Positions 1-10,080 of a stretch of 64,000 bases of DNA are shown here, one piece after another (within the stretch, counting starts at the first letter, position 1; each line of letters begins with the position of its first letter). The notes beneath the pieces were generated by a model. That model was not told the origin of the DNA. It did not search any database and worked only from the letters and a program-made list of their open reading frames with translations. The stretch comes from Terrabacter sp040702505 (GTDB lineage: Bacteria > Actinomycetota > Actinomycetes > Actinomycetales > Dermatophilaceae). The stretch covers positions 248,001 to 312,000 of the forward strand of contig NZ_JBFBLC010000003.1 in assembly GCF_040702505.1 (NCBI RefSeq), in the 5' to 3' direction. The position numbers and the translations under genes were made by a program.

Positions 1-1947
1 CTTGCCGAAGCGCAGCCACGAGAACGTGTTGTGCGCCGCGTCGTCGGCCTCGAGCCACTCGAAGCCCGCAGGGTCGGCGTCGAGCTCCCACAGGGCGCGG
101 TTGCCCTTGTAGATGGCGTTGAGGTCCTTGACGAGGTTGTGCACGCGGTAGTGCAGCGGCTGCTCGAGCAGCCACCAGTCGAGGCTGCGGCCCTCGGACC
201 ACTCCGACTCCTGGCCGAACTCGCAGCCCATGAAGAGCAGCTGCTTGCCCGGGTGGCACCACAGGTAGGCGAGGAAGGCGCGCAGCGTCGCGACCTGCTC
301 CTCGCGGGTGCCGCGCGACTTGCGCAGGAGCGAGCCCTTGCCGTGGACGACCTCGTCGTGGCTGATCGGCAGCACGAAGTTCTCGTCGAACGCGTACATC
401 AGCGAGAACGTCAGCTTGCCGTGGTGGTACTTGCGGTAGATGGGCTCCTCGCCGAGGTACTTCAGCGAGTCGTTCATCCAGCCCATGTTCCACTTGAACC
501 CGAAGCCGAGGCCGCCCTGGTTGGTGGGACGGGTCACGCCCGGCCACGTCGTCGACTCCTCGGCGATCGTGACGATGCCGCCGGCCCGCTTGTACGCGGT
601 GCCGTTGGTCTCCTTGAGCAGGCGGACCGCCTCGAGGTTCTCGCGGCCGCCCTCCGAGTTGGGGAGCCACTCGCCGGCGCCACGCGCGTAGTCGAGGTAG
701 AGCATCGAGGCGACGCCGTCGACGCGCAGGCCGTCGACGTGGAACTCCTCGAGCCAGTAGAGGGCGTTGGCGACGAGGAAGTTGCGAACCTCGTTGCGGC
801 CGTAGTCGAAGATGTTGGAGCCCCACTCGGGGTGCCAGCCGCGCCGGGGGTCCGGGTGCTCGTAGAGGGGCAGGCCGTCGAAGCGGGCGAGCGCCCACTC
901 GTCGGTGGCGAAGTGCCCGGGCACCCAGTCGAGGATGACCCCGATGCCGGCCCGGTGCAGCTCGTCGACGAGGTAGCGGAAGTCGTCCGGAGTGCCCCAG
1001 CGCGAGCTCGGCGCGTAGTAGCCGGTGACGTGGTAGCCCCACGACGGGACGTACGGGTGCTCCATGACGGGCAGGAACTCGACGTGGGTGAAGCCGAGGT
1101 CGCGCACGTAGTTGACGAGGTGCTCGGCGAGGCCGCGGTAGCCCAGGTCCTGGCGCCACGAGCCGAGGTGGACCTCGTAGGTGCTCATCGGGCCCTGGTG
1201 GGAGTTGCGGGTGCGGCGCGCCTCCATCCAGTCGTGGTCGCGCCACTCGTAGTGCGTCTCGGTGACGATGGCCGCCTGCTTCGGCGCCACCTCGGTCATG
1301 CGCGCCATCGGGTCGCTCTTGAGCCGGACGAGCTCGTCGGGACCGCGCACGGCGAACTGGTAGTTCATCCCCTCGCGGGCGCCGGGGAGGAAGAGCTCCC
1401 AGATGCCGCTCTCGCCGAGCGCGCGCATCGGGTGCGTGCGACGGTCCCAGTCGTTGAAGTCGCCGATGACGTGGACCGCCTTGGCGCGCGGTGCCCAGAC
1501 GGCGAACGAGACGCCCCAGACCTCGCCGAGGGGCCCGGGGTAGTGGCGCACGTGCGAGCCGAGGACGGTCCACAGCTGCTCGTGCCGGCCCTCGTTGATG
1601 AGGTGCCGGTCCATCTCGCCGAGCGTCGGCGCGAAGCGGTAGGGATCGTCCTGGACGTGCTCGACGCCGTCGCCGTACTCGACGAGCAGGCGGTAGTCGT
1701 GCGTCGAGGTGAAGTCCGGCGAGGTCATCGACCAGATGCCGTCGCGGACGTGCCGCAGCTCGACCCGGTCGCCGGTGTCGAGGCGCGCGCCGACGTGCGT
1801 GGCATACGGCCGGAACGCCGTGATGGTCAGGCCGCCCGGCCCGACGTGCTGCCCCAGCAGGTCGTGCGGCTGCGCGTTGCGACCGCTGAGGAACGCCGAG
1901 ATCGCCGCCTCGTCGAGCGAGGGGCCCTGGCTCGTGTCGGTGGTCAT
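1..1947 (-). CDS. glgB: 1,4-alpha-glucan branching enzyme GlgB (3' end outside window)
   Basis: It makes alpha-1,6 branches in glycogen-like glucan in the cytosol. The frame is open from the ATG at 1947 to the first base, so the first 649 residues are here and the C-terminus is missing; the family is about 730 residues long. Visible GH13 features are the N-terminal carbohydrate-binding region, the nucleophile motif DGLRVDGVASMLY with the Asp near residue 410, the acid/base region IAEESTTWPG, and the late motif PISHDEVVHGKGS. The start codon overlaps the maltokinase stop in ATGA, which indicates translational coupling. As last gene of glgE-treS-mak-glgB, it should branch the linear glucan that GlgE builds. 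Family assignment is secure. Confidence 0.96.
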   Translation of the reverse strand, partial: MTTDTSQGPSLDEAAISAFLSGRNAQPHDLLGQHVGPGGLTITAFRPYATHVGARLDTGDRVELRHVRDGIWSMTSPDFTSTHDYRLLVEYGDGVEHVQDDPYRFAPTLGEMDRHLINEGRHEQLWTVLGSHVRHYPGPLGEVWGVSFAVWAPRAKAVHVIGDFNDWDRRTHPMRALGESGIWELFLPGAREGMNYQFAVRGPDELVRLKSDPMARMTEVAPKQAAIVTETHYEWRDHDWMEARRTRNSHQGPMSTYEVHLGSWRQDLGYRGLAEHLVNYVRDLGFTHVEFLPVMEHPYVPSWGYHVTGYYAPSSRWGTPDDFRYLVDELHRAGIGVILDWVPGHFATDEWALARFDGLPLYEHPDPRRGWHPEWGSNIFDYGRNEVRNFLVANALYWLEEFHVDGLRVDGVASMLYLDYARGAGEWLPNSEGGRENLEAVRLLKETNGTAYKRAGGIVTIAEESTTWPGVTRPTNQGGLGFGFKWNMGWMNDSLKYLGEEPIYRKYHHGKLTFSLMYAFDENFVLPISHDEVVHGKGSLLRKSRGTREEQVATLRAFLAYLWCHPGKQLLFMGCEFGQESEWSEGRSLDWWLLEQPLHYRVHNLVKDLNAIYKGNRALWELDADPAGFEWLEADDAAHNTFSWLRFGK

Positions 1948-3370
1948 GGGGTGCCTTCCTCGGTGGTGAGCCGCTCGACGGCGCCGAGCGGGATGGGCAG
2001 CCAGGTGGGCCGGTTGCGGGCCTCGTAGACGACCTCGTAGAGCGCCTTGTCGAGCTCGAGGGCGCGGGTCAGCGTCCGGGCGTCGGCGTCGGGCTCACCG
2101 GCCACGGAGGCGTAGCCCTCGAGGAACGCGGTGCGGCAGGCGGCGGCCCAGTCCGTCGCGTCGACGGGCGGGTCGGCCAGGGCGACCGAGCCGGCGGCGT
2201 AGTCGAAGGAGCGCAGCATGCCGGCGACGTCCCGCGCCGTCAGGTCGGGGCGTACGCGTTCGGCGAGCGGGCGCAGCGGCTCACCCTCGAAGTCGAGGGC
2301 GACCCAGCCCCGCTCCGGCACGTCGAGCACCTGGCCCAGGTGGTAGTCGCCGTGGATGCGCTGAAGGGGCGGCCAGTGGACCTCGCCGACCCGTGCCACG
2401 ACGCGGTCGACGGCGGCGGAGCAGGAGGCCAGCTCGGGCACGAGCGCCACCGCGGCGGCATACCGCTCCCGCATCGACACGGCCAGCGCCTCGCGCGCCT
2501 CGGGCGTGACCTCGTGGGTGCCGAGCGCGTGGGCGAGGGCCGTGTGGATCTGCGCCGTGACGACCCCGAGGTCACGTGCCCGCGCGGTGAAGTCGGCGCC
2601 CGACGCGGCGGCGACGAGCGCCACGCGCCAGGCGTCCTCGACCCCCGGGATGAACTCCTGCGCGAACGCGAGGTGCCCGTGCATCGGTGCGTCACCGGCG
2701 GGGGAGTCCCACGCGCCGGACAGGTGCCCGAGGGCCATGGGGACGCGGTCCGAGCCCTCCTCGGTGAGCGCCGACTGCACGACGACGTCGGGGTTGTCGC
2801 CGTCCTGCAGGGTGCGGAAGACCTTGACGATCAGCGGCTCGGCCGGGCCGGCGTCCCGGGCCGCCATGCGGCAGATGATCGAGGTGTTGGACTGCTCACC
2901 GCTCAGCACGTTGGACGACGACACCACCCCGTCGACGCGGTGGGTCGACGAGCCGGTCGCGAGGGCGTTGCTGCCGACGGAGGCCTGCGCCTCGTCGGAC
3001 ACGCCGGCGCCGAGGATCGTCTCGACCAGCTGCGCGACGTAGACGGGGTCGTGCGGGGCGTCGTAGACCCACCGCGTGCCGAGGACGCTGTGCTCCATCG
3101 TGCCGAGCAGTGCGTTCTCGGCGCCGTCGAGCGGCGCCGACCGGTAGGTGAGCGGCACCTGGTAGACGACGGCGGGGGAGACGGCCTCGTCGGCGAGCAG
3201 GAGGGTCTCGCAGCCCACCTCACCCTCGGGGTCCTCGAAGCGGAAGCCGCCGACCCGGCGCAGCTGCGGGACGTGTCCCTTGCCGTGGTACCAGCGCTGG
3301 GCCGGCATCCACTCGGCGACCATCTCGGTCTTCGTCGGCACGATGGTCGCGCCCTTGTGCACGATCGCCA

Positions 3371-3371
<1 letters not shown>
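1944..3371 (-). CDS. mak: Maltokinase (ATP + maltose to maltose-1-phosphate)
   Basis: The 475-residue product matches the length of actinobacterial maltokinases (Mak/Pep2). It phosphorylates the maltose released by TreS, giving the donor used by GlgE. The N-terminus carries the Mak-cap motif EWMPAQRWYHGKG near residue 20. The kinase lobe shows the catalytic loop RIHGDYHLGQVL near residue 340 and the metal-binding segment ALDFEGEP near residue 362. The start overlaps the treS stop by one base (TGATG) and the stop overlaps the glgB start, so all three are coupled. In other actinobacteria mak can be fused to treS; here the genes are separate. Confidence 0.95.
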
Positions 3372-5077
<1,706 letters not shown>

Positions 5078-5081
5078 GCGG

Positions 5082-7277
5082 TCAGTGGCTCCTCACGTGG
5101 ATGATGTGGACGGGTTCGGAGTCCGGCCCGAGGCGGACGAAGTTGTCCTGGCGCCACTCCCACGTCTGGTTGGTGATGTGGTCGTGGGCGTCGAAGGTGG
5201 ACCATGTCGCCATACCCAGCGCCTCCATGTCGAGGTGCACCCACGTCTCACGGCTGGCGTGGGGGTCGAGGTTGGCGACGACGAGCACGGTGTCGCGCTC
5301 GCCGGTGGCCGGGTCGATGACGCGGGACTTGCTGAAGACGAGGACGTTCTCGTCGTCGGCGGAGTGGAAGCGCAGGTTGCGCAGCCACCGCAGTGCCGGG
5401 TGCCAGCCGCGGATGTCGTTGAGCCGCTTGAGGTACCACGCCAGCGAGCGGCTCTCGAGGGGGCCGCCCGGCTCGTAGAGGTACCACTGGCGGTCCTTGT
5501 ACTCGTACTTCTCGTTGTCGAGCTGCTCCTCGGCGCCGGGCCGCGCGACGTGCTCCATGAGCTCGTAGCCGGCGTAGATGCCGTAGGTGGGCGACATCGT
5601 CGCGGCCACCGCTGCGCGCAGCTTCCAGGCCGTCGGCCCGCCGTACTGCATGTAGGGCGTGAGGATGTCGTGCGTCGTGGGCCAGAACGACGGGCGCATG
5701 TAGGCGGCACCCGTGTCGTCGCCGGCCAGCTCGCGGCCGTACTCCTCGAGCTCCCACCGGGCGTTGCGCCAGGCGTAGTAGGTGTAGCTCTGCTGGAAGC
5801 CGGCCTTGGCCAGCTCGTGCATCATCGCCGGCTTGGTGAACGCCTCGGACAGCCAGATCGTCTCGGGGTACTCCAGGGCGACGTCGGCGATCAGCCACTG
5901 CCAGAAGGCGACCGGCTTGGTGTGGGGGTTGTCGACACGGAAGATGCGGATGCCGTGGTCGAGCCAGACCTGGATGACCCGGCGCACCTCGGCGTACGCC
6001 GCGGCCGGGTCGTTGTCGAAGTTCAGGGGGTAGATGTCCTGGTACTTCTTGGGCGGGTTCTCTGCGTAGGCGATGGAGCCGTCGGCGCGCGTCGTGAACA
6101 GCTCCGGGTGCGTGTGCACCCACGGGTGGTCGGGGGAGGCCTGCAGCGCGATGTCGAGGGCGACCTCGAGGCCGTTGCTGCGGGCCTCGGCGACGAAGTG
6201 GTCGAAGTCCTCGAAGGTGCCGAGGTCGGGGTGGATCGCGTCGTGCCCGCCGTCGGGCGAGCCGATGGCGTAGGGAGATCCGGGGTCGCCGGGTTGCGCG
6301 GCGAGGGAGTTGTTGCGGCCCTTGCGTGCCGTCGTGCCGATCGGGTGGATCGGCGTGAGGTAGACGACGTCGAAGCCCATGGCGGCGATCGCGGGCAGCC
6401 GCTGGGCCGCCGTGCGGAAGGTGCCCGACACCCATTCGCCGGTCTCCTCGTCGCGGTGCGCGCCCTCTGACCGCGGGAAGATCTCGTACCACGCGCCGTA
6501 GAGCGCGCGCTCGCGCTCGACGTGGAGGGAGTATGCCGGCGAGCTCGACACGAACTCGCGCAGCGGGACCAGCGCGGCGAGTCCCTGGATCTCGGGGGAG
6601 GTGGCGGCGCCGAAGCGGTGCGCGGCCGGCATCCGGGTGTCGCCCAGGGCCACGATGCCCTTGTCGATCTCGCTCGCGTCGATGCCGAGGCCGCGCACGG
6701 ACTCGGCGAACCGCTCGAGCACCCGGACGCCCTCGGCGCACATCAGGTCCTCGTCGACGCCGGCCTCGATCTTGATGCCGGCGTCGTGCACCCACGTCGC
6801 GTAGGGGTCGGACCAGCCCTCGACGCGGTAGGTCCACCAGCCCTCGCGGTCCGCGGACACGGTCGTGGCCCACTCGGACAGCCCCGGGTTGACGCTGTGC
6901 ATCGCGAAGTAGTGGTCGCCGCCGTCGGGGTCGGTGAGCACGGCGGTCGCGTTGACGGCGTCGTGGCCCTCGCGGAAGACCTTGGCCCGCACCGTGAACT
7001 CCTCGCCCACGACGGACTTGGCGGGGCGCCTGCCGCAGTCGACGAGCGGGCGCACGTCGCTGACGGGGATGCGGCCCATCGGCAGCGCGCCACCCGGCAT
7101 ACCCTCCACCGTGGGCGGGGTGCTCACGATGTGGGCGGGAGCCAGGTGCACGGCCCCGGCCTCGGTGTCGTCGACGAACGCGGTGTCTGCTGTCGGGGTG
7201 GCATCCGCCCGCTTGGGGACGGTGGTGCGCACGCGGGCTGGCCTGCTGGGACGAGACTTCTTCGCTGAGCCGGTCAC
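5082..7277 (-). CDS. glgE: Alpha-1,4-glucan:maltose-1-phosphate maltosyltransferase GlgE
   Basis: GlgE (GH13_3) extends linear alpha-1,4-glucan with maltosyl units from maltose-1-phosphate. Catalytic regions are visible: nucleophile in IRIFRVDNPHTKP near residue 446, acid/base Glu in IWLSEAFTKPAMM near residue 477, and TTHDILTPYMQYGG near residue 535. The N-terminal domain begins at MGRIPVSDVRP, where Streptomyces GlgE also begins its conserved part. I chose the GTG at 7277 (731 codons), giving a Lys/Arg/Pro-rich leader of about 60 residues. A longer frame from 7373 would erase the gap to divergent glgP, and an ATG at 7100 after GGAGGG is also possible. The start is therefore uncertain; the function is not. 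Confidence 0.93.
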   Translation of the reverse strand: MTGSAKKSRPSRPARVRTTVPKRADATPTADTAFVDDTEAGAVHLAPAHIVSTPPTVEGMPGGALPMGRIPVSDVRPLVDCGRRPAKSVVGEEFTVRAKVFREGHDAVNATAVLTDPDGGDHYFAMHSVNPGLSEWATTVSADREGWWTYRVEGWSDPYATWVHDAGIKIEAGVDEDLMCAEGVRVLERFAESVRGLGIDASEIDKGIVALGDTRMPAAHRFGAATSPEIQGLAALVPLREFVSSSPAYSLHVERERALYGAWYEIFPRSEGAHRDEETGEWVSGTFRTAAQRLPAIAAMGFDVVYLTPIHPIGTTARKGRNNSLAAQPGDPGSPYAIGSPDGGHDAIHPDLGTFEDFDHFVAEARSNGLEVALDIALQASPDHPWVHTHPELFTTRADGSIAYAENPPKKYQDIYPLNFDNDPAAAYAEVRRVIQVWLDHGIRIFRVDNPHTKPVAFWQWLIADVALEYPETIWLSEAFTKPAMMHELAKAGFQQSYTYYAWRNARWELEEYGRELAGDDTGAAYMRPSFWPTTHDILTPYMQYGGPTAWKLRAAVAATMSPTYGIYAGYELMEHVARPGAEEQLDNEKYEYKDRQWYLYEPGGPLESRSLAWYLKRLNDIRGWHPALRWLRNLRFHSADDENVLVFSKSRVIDPATGERDTVLVVANLDPHASRETWVHLDMEALGMATWSTFDAHDHITNQTWEWRQDNFVRLGPDSEPVHIIHVRSH

Positions 7278-7383
7278 GCGTCGACCGTACCCAAGTTGGG
7301 CGATCGGGCGTACCCGGCGACCACGGCACAGACCGGGTGAAACACGGTTGCAAGGTCTGCAAGAAACCGACATCAGAGGCCTC

Positions 7384-7389
7384 TATGCT
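7384..7389 (+). promoter_or_regulatory. -10 box of glgP, probably leaderless
   Basis: TATGCT lies 8 bases before the GTG of glgP, and no purine-rich ribosome site is present. The spacing puts the transcription start at or next to the start codon. I see no clear -35 hexamer at the usual distance. Confidence 0.45.
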
Positions 7390-7397
7390 GTCCCCTT

Positions 7398-9986
7398 GTG
7401 AAGGCCATCCGACGCTTCAGCGTCCGTACCGTCCTGCCGAGCCGCATCGAGGGGCTCGGCGTCCTCGCGAGCAACCTGCGCTGGTCGTGGCACCCGCCGA
7501 CCCGCGACCTGTTCGAGAGCATCAGCCCCCGCAAGTGGGCCCAGGCGGGGGAGGACCCCGTCAAGCTGCTCTCGCGGCTGTCGTCGGACGAGCTCGCCGC
7601 GCTCGCCGCCGACGACGAGTTCGTCAGCAGCGTCGTGCGCGCCAACGAGGACCTCCACCACTACCTCACCGACGAGCGCTGGTACCAGTCGTGGAGCCGT
7701 GAGCAGGAGGCGGCCGGCAAGGCGGCCCCGGCGGCCATCGCCTACTTCAGCCCCGAGTTCGGCATCACCTCCGTGCTGCCGCAGTACTCCGGCGGCCTCG
7801 GCATCCTCGCGGGCGACCACCTCAAGTCGGCCTCCGACCTCGGCGTGCCCATCGTCGGCGTCGGCCTCTTCTACAAGACCGGCTACTTCAAGCAGTCCCT
7901 CAACCGCGACGGCTGGCAGGTCGAGACCTACCCGGTGCTCGACCCCGACGGGCTGCCCCTGGCGCTGCTGCGCGAGGACGACGGCACGCCCGCGGTCGTC
8001 ACCGTCAACCTGCCGGCGGGCCGCCAGCTGCACGCCCACGTGTGGAAGGCCCAGGTCGGACGCGTCCCGCTGCTGCTGCTCGACTCCGACGTGCCGGGCA
8101 ACGACGAGCAGACCCGCAGGGTCACCGAGTCACTCTACGGCGGCGGCGGTGACACCCGTCTCGAGCAGGAGCTGCTGCTGGGCATCGGCGGCGTGCGCGC
8201 GCTGCGCCTGTGGTCGCGCCTGTCCGGGGCCCCGACGCCCGAGGTCTACCACACCAACGAGGGGCACGCCGGCTTCCTCGGTGTCGAGCGCATCACCGAG
8301 CTCGTCCGCGACCACGGCCTGACCTTCGACGAGGCGCTCGAGGCGGTCCGGGCCGCAACGGTGTTCACCACGCACACGCCCGTCCCGGCCGGCATCGACC
8401 GCTTCGACGCCGCCAAGATCAACCTCTTCTTCGGCGGCGCCAACGCCATCCCCGGCGTGCCGGTCGAGCGCCTGCTCGCCCTCGGTGCCGAGGACTACGA
8501 GGGCGGCCAGCCCGGCATCTTCAACATGGCCGTCATGGGCCTGCGCCTCGCGCAGCGCGCCAACGGCGTCTCGCAGCTGCACGGCGTCGTCAGCCGCGAG
8601 ATGTTCGACGGGCTGTGGCCGGGCTTCGACGACGACGAGGTGCCGATCTCGAGCATCACCAACGGCGTCCACGCCCCGACGTGGGTCGACCGCGCGGTCT
8701 ACGACGTCGCCCTCAAGCACCTCGGCACCGCCGACATCGCCGGCCAGAACGCCTGGGACCGCATCGACGAGGTGCCGGCCGACGCCATCTGGTCGACCAA
8801 GCGCGAGATGCGCGAGAAGCTCGTCCACGACGCCCGCCGCCGGGTGCGGTCCTCGTGGCACAAACGCGGGGCCACCGAGCCCGAGCTCGGCTGGGTCGAC
8901 GACGTGCTCGACCCCGACGTGCTGACGATCGGCTTCGCCCGCCGCGTGCCCACCTACAAGCGCCTCACCTTGATGCTGCGCGACCCGCAGCGGCTCAAGG
9001 CGCTGCTGCTGCACCCGACGCGCCCGGTCCAGCTCGTCATCGCCGGCAAGTCCCACCCCGCCGACGAGACCGGCAAGCGCCTCATCCAGGAGATGGTGCG
9101 CTTCGCCGACGACCCAGAGGTGCGCCACCGCATCGTCTTCCTGCCCAACTACGACATCGCCATGGCCCAGCACCTCTACCCGGGCTGCGACGTCTGGCTC
9201 AACAACCCGCTGCGCCCCTTCGAGGCGTGCGGCACCTCGGGCATGAAGGCCGCCCTCAACGGCGGTCTCAACCTCTCCATCCTCGACGGCTGGTGGGACG
9301 AGTGGTTCGACGGCCGCAACGGCTGGGCCATCCCGACCGCCGACGGTGTCGAGGACGCCGACCGGCGCGACGACATCGAGGCCGCCGCGCTCTACGACCT
9401 GATCGAGCACGACGTCGCGGCGAAGTTCTACGACCGTGACGCCGCCGGCCTGCCGCAGGGCTGGATCGCGATGATGACCCACACCCTCAAGACGCTCGGC
9501 CCCAAGGTGCTCGCCAGCCGCATGGTCGAGGACTACACCTCGAAGCTCTACAGCCCGGCGGCCGGCGCCGGCCGCGCGGTGGGTGCCCGCGACTTCGCCG
9601 GCGCCAAGGACCTCGCCGCCTACAAGGCCGAGGTCCGTCAGGCCTGGCCCAAGGTGAAGGTCGAGCACGTCGAGCCCTCGGGCCTGTCGGACTCGCCGCA
9701 GATCGGTGACGTCCTCGACCTGCGCGCCTACGTCTCGCTCGACGGGCTGACCCCCGACGACGTCGAGGTGCAGCTCGTCCACGGCCACGTCACCGAGGGT
9801 GACGAGCTCTGGGGCACCGAGGTCGCGCCGCTGCAGCTCGTCGAGTCCTACGACGACGGCCGGCACCAGTTCGCCGGCTCGCAGCCGCTGCGCCGCACCG
9901 GCTCGTTCGGCTACAGCGTCCGCGTCGTGCCCCGGCACGAGGGCCTGGCGAGCCCGGCCGAGATGGGTCTGGCGCGCAACGCCTGA
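7398..9986 (+). CDS. glgP: Alpha-glucan (glycogen) phosphorylase
   Basis: It splits glucose-1-phosphate from the non-reducing ends of alpha-1,4-glucan, using pyridoxal phosphate. The 862-residue protein is of the actinobacterial type with an N-terminal DUF3417-like region (ASNLRWSWHPPTRDLFESI). The core is EVYHTNEGHAGFLGVERI and TVFTTHTPVPAGIDRF. The C-terminal GT domain contains GCDVWLNNPLRPFEACGTSGMKAALNGG split over residues 595-625, with the likely PLP lysine near 616. It is divergent from glgE and ends at a strong terminator shared with convergent glgX. Together glgP and glgX would mobilise the polymer that glgE and glgB make. Confidence 0.95.
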   Translation: MKAIRRFSVRTVLPSRIEGLGVLASNLRWSWHPPTRDLFESISPRKWAQAGEDPVKLLSRLSSDELAALAADDEFVSSVVRANEDLHHYLTDERWYQSWSREQEAAGKAAPAAIAYFSPEFGITSVLPQYSGGLGILAGDHLKSASDLGVPIVGVGLFYKTGYFKQSLNRDGWQVETYPVLDPDGLPLALLREDDGTPAVVTVNLPAGRQLHAHVWKAQVGRVPLLLLDSDVPGNDEQTRRVTESLYGGGGDTRLEQELLLGIGGVRALRLWSRLSGAPTPEVYHTNEGHAGFLGVERITELVRDHGLTFDEALEAVRAATVFTTHTPVPAGIDRFDAAKINLFFGGANAIPGVPVERLLALGAEDYEGGQPGIFNMAVMGLRLAQRANGVSQLHGVVSREMFDGLWPGFDDDEVPISSITNGVHAPTWVDRAVYDVALKHLGTADIAGQNAWDRIDEVPADAIWSTKREMREKLVHDARRRVRSSWHKRGATEPELGWVDDVLDPDVLTIGFARRVPTYKRLTLMLRDPQRLKALLLHPTRPVQLVIAGKSHPADETGKRLIQEMVRFADDPEVRHRIVFLPNYDIAMAQHLYPGCDVWLNNPLRPFEACGTSGMKAALNGGLNLSILDGWWDEWFDGRNGWAIPTADGVEDADRRDDIEAAALYDLIEHDVAAKFYDRDAAGLPQGWIAMMTHTLKTLGPKVLASRMVEDYTSKLYSPAAGAGRAVGARDFAGAKDLAAYKAEVRQAWPKVKVEHVEPSGLSDSPQIGDVLDLRAYVSLDGLTPDDVEVQLVHGHVTEGDELWGTEVAPLQLVESYDDGRHQFAGSQPLRRTGSFGYSVRVVPRHEGLASPAEMGLARNA

Positions 9987-10000
9987 GACGACGCAACGAC

Positions 10001-10034
10001 CGAGAGCCCGGACCCGCGTGGGTCCGGGCTCTCG
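10001..10034. terminator. Bidirectional terminator between glgP and glgX
   Basis: A perfect 15-bp stem runs from 10001-10015 to 10020-10034 with a GCGT loop. It sits between two convergent genes and can serve both. There is no long T run, as is common in high-G+C actinobacteria. Confidence 0.85.
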
Positions 10035-10080
10035 GCGTATGCACTCGCTAAAGGCCCGCAGCGCAGGGGAGCTCGCTGCC

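Noticed and set aside
31..2028. Long plus-strand ORF opposite glgB and mak
   Set aside because: It is the antisense shadow of real high-G+C genes: no family match, Val/Arg/Ala-rich, and it crosses two true genes. The same applies to other long opposite-strand frames, for example 2340-3767, 14131-17160 and 31823-33424.
7278..7373. Extending glgE to an ATG at 7373
   Set aside because: The added residues look like translated intergenic DNA (MSVSCRPCNRVSPGL) and would leave only 24 bases between divergent glgE and glgP, with no room for promoters.
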